A stretch of DNA of 39,319 nt from Cruorifilaria tuberocauda (Eukaryota > Nematoda > Chromadorea > Rhabditida > Onchocercidae). The notes beneath the pieces were generated by a model that ran no database searches, was not told the origin of the DNA, and saw nothing but the letters and a program-made list of their open reading frames with translations. Position numbers and translations under genes: made by a program. Below, piece by piece: positions 13,248 to 24,990 of this stretch; within the stretch, counting starts at the first letter, position 1, and every line of letters begins with the position of its first letter. The stretch spans positions 1-39,319 of the forward strand of contig JABVXU010000500.1 of NCBI GenBank assembly GCA_013365365.1, read 5' to 3'.

Positions 13248-15919
13248 TTATTCCTTGAATATATTATCAGTAACAACAATATCAATATTAGTTACATTAT
13301 TTTTGGCAGTAACATGAATTTCATCTGCGATACTGACTGAATCAACTTCATTTGTATTTGTAAATCCATATGGTACATTTCGAATACTCACCAAATGGTA
13401 GCGCCTCAAATGAATAGCAAATGATGCTCGGTTATTAAATTTTCTGTTGCATGTTTCACAATCGAATGGAGTATCCTCTGCAACAAAATATTTCGTCAAA
13501 ATTTAAAATTTAAAAGTCCCTTGTTTCACGACGTCATTATAATATTGTTAACTTCACAGTGCTTAGAATATATATTTTCAAAGTGGCGAAGCCATTAATT
13601 TTTTCGTCCTTTTTTATTTGAAAAATATATCTGAAAGTTTATTTCCTCAGATAAACGAATTATATACACTATTTAATTACGAATTGCAAGAGTCCAATAT
13701 TATGAAATTCCTGAAGCGAATACTTTATTTCGATGGAGGTGAAAGGAAAATTTGCTAGTGGTCTTGAGCTTAAATTACATTATTCTTCATATAAGAATAA
13801 CTAACTAATTTAGCAACTAATCACAACTTAATTTAATTTGATAATACATTATTAATAACATAATTCAACAATAATTAAATTAATTTGAAAGTCAGGAATA
13901 AAAATAACTAACTTGACCCTAATCAGCCAAAATGACAAATCCTCTTTAACTAATAAATTCTATAATAAAAATTACCGTTATGCACGGTGAGCATGTGGTC
14001 TTGAAGCTTTGAAGGACATGAGAAACACCGTGTACACTCCGAAATTTTGCAAGTATATTTTTTTAACCTCACTTTTTCCTCATACTTTTTAAGATGCACA
14101 CGATTCCAATGTCGCCGTGAATTGCAGACATTATAAAAAATCTTTCCACATTTTTGGCATTCATATCCGCCTTCAAAAGAAAAAAAATTAAAAAAAAACT
14201 ATTCATCTGAAATCATTTATAACTTGAAAAGCTAACTAGTTGTTCAAAAATGGAAAAGATTCCTTCATTTTTTGGAAAATGAAGCCGTTGATTTGAATCA
14301 TCAACCTTAAAATTCTCATGTTCAAAAAGACTGACACTAAAATTCATAAATTTTCTGCTGAGTCAGAGAATCTAAATATCAAACATTTCGACGAAGTAGT
14401 ATTAAAATACAGTAATATTTCTTATAGAGGAAAAAACCTGTTTCTGTAAGGCCAAATGATATTTTTCTAAACGTTGTTTGATCCTTCATTTCCGAACCAT
14501 CTGATTCAGTTAACACTTTCAATGATTCGTCCTGACATTCTTCCTCACATGTATTTTCCAAATTGTCTTCGTCCATTTTAATTGTCTTTCCAGACTCATT
14601 GTTGTCATTTTCAGCTATTGGTCGATCACGTTGTATTGTCAAAGACAGACGAATAGATGCCTCTGCATTCTGTGGTGGTATTTCTGATGAAGTGTGATTG
14701 CTAAGAAATTTCCGCATCTTGTCCACCGCTTCAATAAATTGAAAAACCTTAACGCAGATCAACAATGCAGTACTGTAAAACCAATCCCGAAGGGAAAAAC
14801 CCTAACTTAAAATACTATCGCAAAATACAAATATATATGCTAAAAAATTGTATTTAAAAATTAAACATCACGGAAAGGTTTCTGTATCGTATATTATAGA
14901 CTTTAAAGGCCTATCTAAAAAATTGGTTCTTTACTAATTCAGCAATTGGCTATTTCTAAAAAAAATTTGCGCTATTTTAATTACAACATACAAGAAAGAT
15001 TATCATGGACATTGATGAATTCGGTTCGAGATAGAACATTCGAAGTAGTTGATCCCTCTGCTGTTGAAGAAAACCTTATTTCTGTGAGATCTTCAGAAAG
15101 ATTACTTTCAGGTTCTGACAACGACATCTTCTGATTATTTACAATCAGACTACTCTGAAAGCTACTGCAGTGAGCTTCCTTGATATGCCGTCTCAATCTG
15201 CAAAAAAAGATGAAGTAACTCGAATCGTATACATCTAATCTCATAGAACTATGTGCAGTAATTCAATATAAGGCGTTGCTGCAAAAAATAAATGCAAGAA
15301 AATCAATGAATTAAATTTTTTTTAGTTCACCAAAGAAATAATTTAGACATGATTAAACAGGAAATTTATATTTTATATTTAATCGTATATTTGAATATAA
15401 TTTTTACCTATTATAAGCTACCGTTGCATCACATCCATCAACTGTGCAGCGAACACCGTTTTCATGACATTTGACAACATGCTTTCTCAGTTCCGCTTTG
15501 ACGCCCGATGAATATGCACACAAGTGACACTGATGTATAATTTGGTGAGCACGACGCATATGTGTTCGTAGTTCGTTAAAACGATTAAAACGTTCCGAAC
15601 ATAGTTCGCAAGCATTCGCTACTAAAAAACATCACATTGTTCCAAATTACCATTTTGAATATAAGGAAAAAGCGAAATATGAAATTTCAAAAGTATTTGA
15701 ACATATACCAGCTCATTCAACAATATATCTTACTGGATTTTACGTTCAGAACTAAACTTCCCAAATTCAAAACTTTGCAATAAACTTACAAGAGTGATTT
15801 GAATTGATATGCAAGCGCAATTTATTTGGAAAGGGAAATCTTGCATCACAACTTGGGCAAGCATGTTTCCTTTCCACCCGTTTTGCAATTGCTTTTCGAC
15901 GTTTTATCGCACAATTCAT
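13248..15919 (-). CDS. Seven-finger C2H2 zinc-finger protein
   Basis: Six exons (15919-15790, 15621-15408, 15197-14992, 14728-14438, 14170-13976, 13477-13248) join in phase to 421 residues. A basic N terminus (MNCAIKRRKAIAKRVERKH) is followed by four C2H2 fingers at about 20-123, e.g. CELCSERFNRFNELRTHMRR and CTVDGCDATVAYNRLRRHIK. Next comes an acidic, Ser/Thr-rich linker of about 150 residues, then three more fingers (CQKCGKIFYNVCNSRRHW, a CKISEC variant with four residues between cysteines, and CETCNRKFNNRASFAIHL). It is probably a nuclear DNA-binding regulator; the target is unknown. The ATG lies one base after a strong TTATTTCAG acceptor, as expected for a trans-spliced downstream operon gene, and the IL-17-receptor-like gene ends 358 bases upstream. 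From memory the C. elegans neighbour of ilcr-1, F56D1.1, is also a zinc-finger gene. The linker exon acceptor (TTATTGAAG) is chosen by phase and is the weakest junction. Confidence 0.9.
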
Positions 15920-15928
15920 CCTGAAATA
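15920..15928 (-). promoter_or_regulatory. Likely spliced-leader acceptor before zinc-finger gene
   Basis: On the minus strand TTATTTCAG (15929-15921) ends one base before the ATG of the zinc-finger gene with no upstream coding exon. This is the classical look of a nematode trans-splice site. No RNA evidence is available here. Confidence 0.55.
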
Positions 15929-16277
15929 AATTGTAATTTGATCGATACAAATATCTATTAAGCGATCTAATATTTTTGAAGTATCGATAATTCAGAACCA
16001 AGATGGTAAGATGCAAAGGTAATACCAATTGATTTAGACATGCATTTATTAGAGACTATTCCAAGAACAATAAACAACTCAAACAATAGAATAAGAGCAA
16101 GATATCTAATAAGAAAGTTCAAAAAACAAAATCATACATTTCGAAAAAAAAGGACAAAAATATATGATTCATTTAAATAGAAAACTAAGCATGAAACGAT
16201 ACAAATTATCAATGAGAAAAATTATCAAAAACCATATGACGTGAATTACATAAATTATGGTTTTCAAAAAATTGATT

Positions 16278-19200
16278 CTAATTTTGCTTCGCTGCTAAGA
16301 ATTGTTGTAGATGAATCTTGTCGCAGATGGAATTACCAGTATCGAAGGTGCTATCAGGTGATCCTGTCAAAGCGAACATAGCATCTTCTTTAGAAAAAAT
16401 TTCATCCTATAACAATGAAGTTTGTATTCCATATGAATTTTATCATAAGCAACCAAAACCCAAACGTCACAAAATCACAGAGTATAATACAAGCAAAATG
16501 GATGTTAATATGAAAAAAGCTAACCATCGAAATATGGATGTCGGGTGGTTCCAAATTCGACGTTTCTGCAATATGAACTTGTTCTTCGAATGTTAAGACT
16601 GAACGATTTGATTGGAGAGGAACATTTTGCAATGTAAAAAGAGATCCAAAATTCTAAAAAAAATACTCTAATATAAAATATCATGTGAACCATTTGAAAG
16701 ATGCAAAAATAAGCAGAAAAGAGGACATAAAATACCAAAACAGAAGCACAGAATTTGACCGATATTAATAATATTTATATTTACAGTGGATTTAAAAATA
16801 TTGAAATAAAGTAATACAATATTTTATCTTTAATCATTCAAATACTGCAAAAACTAGAGAGTTTAATTATCAGTTTACCTTGCAGTTTGTTTGTAACCTT
16901 TCTGCTAACCAAAGTGGATTCTTGCGTCGGTATTCCGCAACTTCATTTACGGCACTTTTCAAATGTGAAATATCAACACATATATCAACGTAGATATCGG
17001 ATTGTTGGTTATGCAACCATGAAACAAGATTCTGAATCTAAATTTATTTGGAACTGGATGAATGAAAAAACTAAAAAGATTATACTATAAAAATATATCG
17101 TGAAAGTAAGCATACCTGCTCAGGTAATTTGAATATACTGAATGGTAAAATAGCAAGTTCTTCAGGTATCACTGAAGATGGAGAGTAAGCTATATATGCA
17201 AATGCAAAGCGCGGATTCATTTCTGACAATAGCTTTCCAGGTTCTCTGATTACATTCTTACTGTGTTCCTAAAAATTTTCAATAAGAACATAAGGGAATT
17301 TATTGTGTTATTTTAACTTTTCATTTCACTTCAAGCTCATTATAGTTCATGATGTTGCTATAAAAGTTTTTTGCTAAAAATATATGATTTTAGACCAACC
17401 GTTATCAACATATTAAGTGCAATAGAAAAGAATTCGGGAAACGGTTGCCGCTGAATAAGATTTTCCCCATGAAGTATGGCACTTGCTCCTTCAGAAAAAA
17501 TAAGTACTACGTGACTAGCTGCTGCAAACTTGTTAATGAACCACCTTAACGGAAGTGTTTCTGAAATATGGTCAACCTCAGATGAAGAAGCAAATGATCA
17601 AAATAAAAAGTAAAAAATTGGACGGAGTTTGAGTAAATTCCACACAGAGAGAATGCTTTTACTGTTTAGCTTGAAAACACATTAGAATACTATATAAAGA
17701 AAAGAAAAATCAACGTCCAACGAAATTTTTATGGTTATGGAATGATAAATATTCCATTAATTCAGAAAACCAAACTGAAAAAAGCTGGATAAGATTTTGA
17801 CCTGTTTTCTAAACATGGTAAGAAATACCTTACATCTACAAAAAAAGATGTACAAATTTATAACACTAAAAAATGCATACAGTTGAACCTTTTAATTCAA
17901 ACTGATCCAAGAACACATCCACATTCGCATCATGCTGAAGTATTTTTGCGAGTACAGCAATGCAGTCAGAATGAGGTTTTGAATCGTCTGTATAAACGAT
18001 TAAAACGGATGTGCGTTGCGAAAGCGATACTTCTCGTAACGGTACTTTGTGAAAGCGCCTCGTCTCCCAAAAAAAAACCAAAAAAGCTGTAACAAATGCA
18101 GAACACAACATCGCAGCACCTAAAATATAATCGAATATCTTAACAAAAACGATCAATTCTTGAAAAATAATAATATAAATAAAAAAATGATAGTCATGTA
18201 ATCTCAAAGAGCTGTACAGACATTCACCGCACTACATTTCAACAAGTATTATCATAATTATATCAGATATGACTAAATATAAGTTTCTTGAATGAAATAC
18301 ATAATTAGAAAGGTTCAATCATTTTGATTTGTCCGTTAGTTAAAGCAATTCTTGTAATAAAATGATTTAATGAGGAAGAATAAAGCAAAAAAAACAATTA
18401 CCGAAAAATTAATTACGTTTTCGAAAAAAAAGAATTTAAATCAGCAGTAATCCCATTATATGAGATTACTGCTGATTTAAAATGAAGGAGAAAATCTTCA
18501 ATAATCTAAAAAGTGTGGAATATCATATTACCATAATATGAAGTTAACATTCTAAATACATTAGTTCCACTAATACTATTGGCATCATTGACAAATTTGA
18601 GAATTAATATAACTTAATAACTTGAAGAATCAAAAACTAACCGACAATATAAACTCCATGAGATAGCAAATCATGCGCTGAGACCGCAAACGAAATTTTA
18701 TCCTCTTCAACGGTGAAATGAATTCTTGTACTTGGACATAAAATGCATTTGTGTACAGTATCATTGGTACATATTAAATCACAGTCTAATCGGCTAACAT
18801 ATAAATATGCAGTAAAATTCCCGGCTGGGACATTCGTCCACTCATATTCAACGGCGGTAGGATCCAGTGTATTTGTAAAGAGATGGATATAAGTGGAAGC
18901 TATCCTTTCAAAAAGAGCAACAGAGATTCGAGTAGCTGCCAAAGATGGTTGTCTCTCATAACGAATCAGCACCCTCTCAAAAGAAACTTTTTAGGATAGA
19001 AAATGGTTCTTAGGTTAAATGAAAATAGTAAATGATAAAGAAAGGGGAACTAAGATAGGGTTGCATAACAGATAAACTGCGCATTACCAATTTTCTTTAG
19101 TCTCCGAATATAACTGCACATGAGATTATTCTAAATGCAGAGTTTTCTCCATTTATGAAAAGTAAAACAGATGTGTCAATTAATCTTAACAATTATGTGT

Positions 19201-20648
19201 GTTATTTCAAAAGCAGTAACACATTCAAATAGGGTACAGAACTCTCGTAAAAAATCATTATAATCAACTTTTGTCAAACACAAACTTACGTCTCGCAAAG
19301 TTAAATCAACGGACACAAGTGGTGACCAGTAGTTATCATTAGCCGCAGTATCTTTATTGTAAAAGCGATTTATATTGGGGTTCACTTGAGTTTCCTCCGG
19401 TATCGTGACGATAAACGATTTCCTACAGATATAATGATTAGAATAAATTTCAGCGTTTTTTCCATTTAGCAAGCGTAAAATTTCTTATTTAATAAACATT
19501 CTGCAACATTTCTGCAACTCGTCAATAACTAAGACTTCAACAAACCAATCGGGTAGCTACAAAAACCAATTTAATAAATCAATGACTACTTCATTTATTC
19601 ATCAAACGTATCACACCTGCATAAATTTGGAGCACATGATACATTCAAACGATAATGAGAATAAGAAGAAAGCCGAAAACAATGGTAATTGAAAAAATAT
19701 GGATAGCTAACAAGATTCGGTTCAGAAAGGGTCACAAAACGGCAAGGCCATATCATACGTCCCCAGCGTCGATATTGCTCCTGAAAATGTGAGCTCTCTA
19801 ACTGTGAAAGCAATTTTATTATAAAAAAATCCCGAGAAAACTTTTTTCGAAAAAAAATTTACAACTTGAATGAGTCGATAATAAGAAGTGTTATTCGAAG
19901 AAAATTTCATGACTAATATTAACGAGTTTCGACTTTATTTCGAAAAACAGATTATACACATTGATTACACAAGCATTAAAAAAATGCAGAGATAATTATG
20001 AAAAATATAAAATATTTTCCAGCAAAAGTTATTTCCAGCATAAAGAACCTCGTGATTATGACAATAATCGTCTTCCAAATTTGGCGCTTCTAAACATTCC
20101 AATCGAAGGAAAACAGATGATACTGGGTTATTAACCCGAATAGAAACATTAAGTAAGACATAAGGCAACCTACAAAATTTTGAGAGTTTAACTTCTCTGA
20201 AGAAAATTTATGATTAAATTAATACAATGCAGTATTTGAATTAAACAACAAAATCATTGGACGTCAGTCAGAAGGTTATACTATATGATGCAATCATAAA
20301 AAACTGGGTAAAATTCAAGTCCTTACACATGCGTTTGTGCAGAAATCTTACCTTAATACACCAACAATTCTAAACTTACATGTTCGTTCCATTTGGTAAT
20401 ACAGCAGTAGATGAAAGAGATATATTCAGATCATGAGAATCGCAAAAAGGAGCTCGAAATGGTATCAAAACAGATTCTGCTTCATCACATTTTTGCGTAT
20501 CATTTTCGAATATGTAAAGGTTCCGGACGACATCAGACCCATGTGAATTGCTAGATAATATCTTAATCTCTTCTCGGCATTCTGGAGAGATATAACGAAC
20601 AAAAAAAATGCAGTATACATAAACTAATGTTATCAAAAAATGCTTCAT
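16278..20648 (-). CDS. ilcr-1: IL-17-receptor-like membrane protein with SEFIR domain
   Basis: Probable receptor for IL-17-type cytokines at the plasma membrane. Eleven exons close in frame to 667 residues: 20648-20380, 20169-20049, 19801-19617, 19422-19290, 18975-18642, 18119-17889, 17560-17400, 17268-17116, 17037-16879, 16653-16525, 16406-16278. A signal peptide (MKHFLITLVYVYCIFF) precedes a Cys-containing ectodomain of about 330 residues with several N-x-S/T sites. One helix (AAMLCSAFVTAFLVFFW, about 349-365) is followed by a SEFIR domain starting at SVLIVYTDDSKPHSDCIAVL and including AASHVVLIFSEGA. The tail of about 130 residues has no domain I recognise. The start is set by the signal peptide; a TTG-initiated longer frame is ignored. 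The mrps-16 stop lies only 124 bases upstream. In C. elegans, ILCR-1 signals through ACTL-1/MALT-1; whether this orthologue does is inference. Confidence 0.92.
18435..18481. repeat. Perfect 18-bp inverted repeat in an intron
   Basis: TTTAAATCAGCAGTAATC (18435-18452) and its exact reverse complement (18464-18481) are separated by 11 bases. The hairpin lies in the intron between the ectodomain and transmembrane exons of the IL-17-receptor-like gene. It could be a miniature repeat, an RNA hairpin or a small-RNA precursor; the stem is short for a microRNA and no function is asserted. Confidence 0.85.
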
Positions 20649-20772
20649 GCAGAAAAAAGTTCTTTTTTTTTCACAGGAGATTTGATTCAACTTTATCCTG
20701 CGTTTTTAAAGTAAATCAGTCCCTTCGTTTCGAAACTTGTTCTTCTTCAAGTTTACTGGATTCTTGTTAACT
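20649..20772 (-). promoter_or_regulatory. Operon-type intercistronic gap mrps-16 / ilcr-1
   Basis: Only 124 bases separate the mrps-16 stop and the receptor ATG on the same strand, the usual spacing inside nematode operons. An acceptor-like AAAACGCAG ends at 20698 on the minus strand, 50 bases before the ATG, a candidate spliced-leader site. No AATAAA is visible in the gap. Confidence 0.55.
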
Positions 20773-21657
20773 CTAAAGATGAGTTTCCTCTTTTTCACTG
20801 TCTTCCTTCAGTTCCACTTCTGATAGATTTGACCGAAATTCTATAGAATGAGTTTTTAATTTAATTTCTTCCGGTTCTTCAAGATGATGTCGTGCACGGA
20901 TGAAAGTCTTCGGATGTATTGGTAGTACTCCCCAAAGTCCTGAAATTTTTAGAACATGGACATCAAAATATGAAATGTAAAGTGCTTTCCAAAAAAGACA
21001 TGAATTGATTGCATCAAATGATTAAAATGGAAAATGAATCCACACACTACTGAAAAAGGGAGACGATACCTAAGAGTTCCAAAAGAGATGGCGATATGTG
21101 TGCGTTACGTTCTCCAATCCAATATTTCACACGGGCAATATCGCATGCAACTAATTTTTCGTTCCGGAAATTGGGCAATGGGTCAAAAACGCCAAGCTTA
21201 AATTGATTCTTGGATAGGTTAAGCAGGTTTATTTTTTGCATTCAGTTAAATCACAATAAATTATATATATTCATAATTACTTTCTTAAAAGCTTTGAAAA
21301 GATAGACTACTGCAGCAATGTCAGAAGCTCACTTTCTGTTCATCATCAACTTCATAAATGTGAATGCCAACAAACCATTGAATGACGAATTTGTGCAGCA
21401 CTATCGTCAATATGGAAGCTTCATTTCCAGTATGAATGTGAATGAATTTGATATTACTCTTAACCTTAGATTAGGAATTGAAAATCATAGAAACAGCTAA
21501 TTACCTCTTCGATAATACTTCCTTCGTGATGCCGCCCGTATGCTTTGTGTGGGAATACAACGATCCGATATGCAGGACGATTTTTACATCCAAATAATGC
21601 CAAACCAATAGACGGTCTGCCAGCTGAGTATTTCAGTTTGGTAGCAGTCCTTAGCAT
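20773..21657 (-). CDS. mrps-16: Mitochondrial small-subunit ribosomal protein bS16m
   Basis: Component of the mitochondrial ribosome small subunit. Three exons (21657-21505, 21196-21070, 20939-20773) give 148 residues, typical for metazoan MRPS16. The family signature is clear: GLALFGCKNRPAYRIVVFPH, then LGVFDPLPNFRNEKLVACD, then the WIG..AH.S..LL..LGL helix region and GLWGVLPIHPKTF. The extension after about residue 110 is acidic and divergent, as in other animals. It is the first gene of a three-gene same-strand run with a 124-bp gap to the next ATG, so it is likely the promoter-proximal member of an operon. The three in-frame junctions and the conserved motifs leave little doubt. Confidence 0.97.
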
Positions 21658-21739
21658 CTCCTCAGCTTAGCAATCAATTAATGAACATGCAGCATCCTTC
21701 TCAAACCCGCTATTCATTCTACACAGTTAACGTAAAAAA

Positions 21740-22129
21740 ATGCCAACAAGCAGCACTCAGTCCAGACTCTTTCTTAACATGGTCATTAAACGAAAATTTC
21801 TGTCTCACGGTGAAATACGTGAACAACGCTGTTTAGATCGATGAGAAAAGATGCGTAATTTGAGATTTCAGCTGCTCTTCTTTTCTGTTTCAGAATCCGT
21901 AGTCTTCGTTAAGTAAATTTCAAGATTAATGTATATGTTATGGACATGAATTTTTTTCATGCACATCATTCGTTGAATATAATTTTGAATTACATTGTTC
22001 TCTCCACAGATCTTAGAACTCAAAAAAGAACGAGCATTAATGTACGATCTTGCTATCGAAGATTTAGTGAAAAGTATAGAGGTTAGTGGATATTCCATAA
22101 CTTTTTTTTACATTCTGTAGATTGCGTAA
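21740..22129 (+). CDS. Unrecognised small gene, divergent from mrps-16
   Basis: Tentative. An ATG at 21740 opens a frame beginning MPTSSTQSRLFLNMVIKRKF. A well-bounded exon follows at 22010-22081 (acceptor TCTCCACAG, donor GTTAGT) whose + strand frame reads LELKKERALMYDLAIEDLV, and a last exon at 22121 would end two codons later at TAA. The central part is unclear: several donor/acceptor choices between 21795 and 21905 keep a frame, for instance via AATCCGTAGTCTTC at about 21892. I do not recognise the product. The basic N terminus would suit a small mitochondrial or membrane-associated protein, but that is a guess. Exon 22010-22081 is the best supported part. Confidence 0.35.
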
Positions 22130-22239
22130 GAACAGAAAAACAAAATCACTCCTCACAGTTTATTGCATTATTAAAGATTTCCACAGTAATATATTTTGGA
22201 AGTTTTGTTGCAATTTGTTTATGATGATTTTGAATAATT

Positions 22240-24092
22240 TCACTCGCCGGACATCATTTCCATAAATTCTGAAAGTAAACTCTTCACAGAATTAAAGGAG
22301 AAAAGAGATGAGATCTGATGAGAACTGAAAACGGATCTAAATTATGATTTGCAACAAAACAGACAGAAATAATATGAAATCTAGAAAAAAAAGTCAAAAT
22401 TGAAAAATATCTTCAAAATTATCGGGGAATTAATGTAATTTTAACTTGCCGTCGAAATCAACAGTACCGGAACCATCTGAATCAATATCAGCAATCATTT
22501 CATCCAATTCTTCCTCGGAGATATTTTCATCCAATGCGCGTAAGATATCACGCAAATCTGATACTGCTATGTAGCCATTCCCCTTGGATTAAAAATTGAA
22601 AAACCATAAAATAAAAATAAAAATTTCTAAGCTACTATTAATAATCGTTTGTCACTGAAAACAATATTAGCCACGGCAAAGCAATGATCAAAGATTTACG
22701 CGTCAGATATCATTTGAAGATTTATTGTTGAACTTTGTAATTAAAGATATTATGTCAAATTAAAACTATTTTCTTCCGCAATTCAGTCAGAGAGATGAAT
22801 TCGATCCTTCTTTGGAAAAGAATGGTAATGAAGGTAGGAAATGTTTCAGATGAAATGACAAATAACCTAATTCTGGAATGAATCTGGGACTCAATCATTA
22901 AATTTCCATTTCATATCCTTAATGCAACTTGAAGTCGGAAAGTCTTTATCGCAGTATGATTTAATAAGTTAGCGATTACGTAGTTACCTCTTTATCGTAC
23001 AAACGAAATGCTTCTCGTAATTCCTCCTCAATGCCCGCATTTCTATCTTCAACGACAAAACTTGCAATCATTTCTGCAAATTCTTCGAATTCAATCTCAC
23101 CCGATCCTAAAAATGTATGAAGTTATTCGCAAACTATTCCAGCTGATACTAGTGATTGGATAAATGTGTCTGAAATTCTTAAAATTTATCTGAAGGAAGG
23201 GTGCAGTTATCGATTTATGACCGATTAATTTTCTTAATCATTTACAACGCAAAGCACAATTTATAATTCAGGTACATCTTTTCAATTCTTCACTAATTCA
23301 TCTATCTGATTGATCAATAATCGATTTTGGAATAATTCTTTCATCAAATAACGCTAAGAAATGAGGATGTTATTCTTGAGTCGAAGAGAATAAAACTCTC
23401 AAACGATTAAAAGTATGTAATCAAGGAATACGAATGTTGAAAAATGATGAATTTCAGAAGTATATTTTGCGATATGAATTCTTTCATTTTTATTATGAAT
23501 GATGCACCATCGGTATCGAATTCTCTAATGAGTTCCTTCAAATCTCGTTCTTCGAATGCTTGGCCCATAGTTCTTAAAATTTGGCCAATTTGTGTTGCTT
23601 TGATAAAACCTTTGTTTTCTTTGTCGAACATTTTGAAGTATTTCCGGAATTCTAAACAAAATTTAATAGAATATTATTTAATATTTAATAGAATAGGAAG
23701 TTGAGAAGATGGTTCGTTATGAGCATTTGGCTGATTAATTTACATAATGTCAATAATCTGAATAAAGAATTATGATAATTTACATACGTTCAACCTGTTC
23801 GGTGGATAGTTGATTAAGAGCATCATCACTCGTACCGTCCTGAAATTTCAAAATTTTGGAAAAGGACAGGACAGTATTAACTGGACAGTGTTGAAAATGA
23901 GTTATAGAATATTAAATGCATCTGAGATAAAATTAATTCTAATTAATTACTTAAATTTTACAAATCTCTTTATGTTCTATAATATAACATAATAGAACAA
24001 CAGTACGCAATGGGGAAACAAATAAAATTTTACAAAACTCAAAAAACTGTTTTCGCTATTGATTTTCTAGTTAACTGAATTGAACTAACCAT
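22240..24092 (-). CDS. Troponin C (body-wall muscle type)
   Basis: Calcium sensor of the thin filament in muscle. Coding exons 23839-23788, 23651-23508, 23106-22988, 22582-22450 and 22268-22240, plus a proposed first exon carrying only the ATG (24092-24090, donor GTTAGT), give 159 residues, close to C. elegans PAT-10/TNC-2 (~160). Four EF-hands are visible. EF1 ([12 protein letters not shown]) lacks the final acidic ligand and should not bind calcium. EF2 ([12 protein letters not shown]) and EF4 ([12 protein letters not shown]) are canonical. EF3 ([12 protein letters not shown]) has Asp at position 12 and weak ligands. [19 protein letters not shown] and the end FMEMMSGE are typical of nematode troponin C. 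The last intron begins with GC (GACG|GCAAGT), demanded by frame. The lone-ATG first exon is the least certain element; another start farther upstream is possible. Confidence 0.95.
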
Positions 24093-24990
24093 TTAGAAAA
24101 ACTGTAGCTTTGCAAATTAGTGAATTGCCAAGCAAGATTTTATGGTAAGAAAGAAGTATTTGTTTTGTGAGGGAAAACAAACTGATGAGTAGTTAGAGAT
24201 GATAAGCTTAGCTGAAATTCTAAAACCGGATTTTTTTCCAGTTTATTTAACGACGCGTCATTTAGTTTAACTCAAATTCGATATATTTACTTCATTAACA
24301 AACTGTTGCACCTCAAAAATTTTTCTTTAGAAATATAATTTCTGCTACTTCTCAATTTTACAAAAGCGTTCATCCTTCTTGTCTTTAAAATAATTGATTC
24401 TGTTTTGATGTAAGAAATTTCTAAAAAATTGTGAAGGTTTGACTGTAGCAATTGGTCATGTTATGGAATACAATGATGTTTCACGTTCGAATGTTAAAAA
24501 TGAAACGAAGGGTTGTTTACAGAAATCGAATGGATATCAAATATCGGAATATATCCAGCAAGGTTTTTATTGTATTTTTCTCCCGAGAAATTTACTGATA
24601 ATGGCATAAGGAAGAAAAATGCATTTACCTTTATACTTTTATACGGCCAGTGTATCAGAGAATATTGTTTAGCATTGCTAATAGAATGTTCCTGAAATCT
24701 GTTTCACAATCTGTCATTAGTTTGCGTAATAGATGTGTTTTTAGTAAATTCGACATCAGGCCTTCGCGCACTTTAAAAGAACTCTTATAATATCAAAAAA
24801 TGATAACTGAAATAATTTTATGGTGTTTTGCAAATTCTTAGATACTAGTTTACAACAGTAGATGTATATAGGCAAATCATATATTTCAGATGTTCTGCGA
24901 AAGATGATACGGTCGGTGATAACTTTTATCATATTCAGAGATACGCACCAAATATCTATATTGACAATCAGTGTCACAATATTACAATAA
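24093..24990. other. Intergenic, no gene supported
   Basis: AT-rich DNA upstream of troponin C. It should hold that gene's promoter. Short frames at 24513 (+) and 24756 (-) show no domain, splice pattern or codon bias that would support a gene. Confidence 0.5.

Noticed and set aside
16318..16596. 92-codon + strand frame
   Set aside because: Antisense shadow of the last two exons of the IL-17-receptor-like gene, which are supported by phase and splice sites.
23444..23704. 86-codon + strand frame
   Set aside because: Antisense shadow of the EF1/EF2 exon of troponin C.
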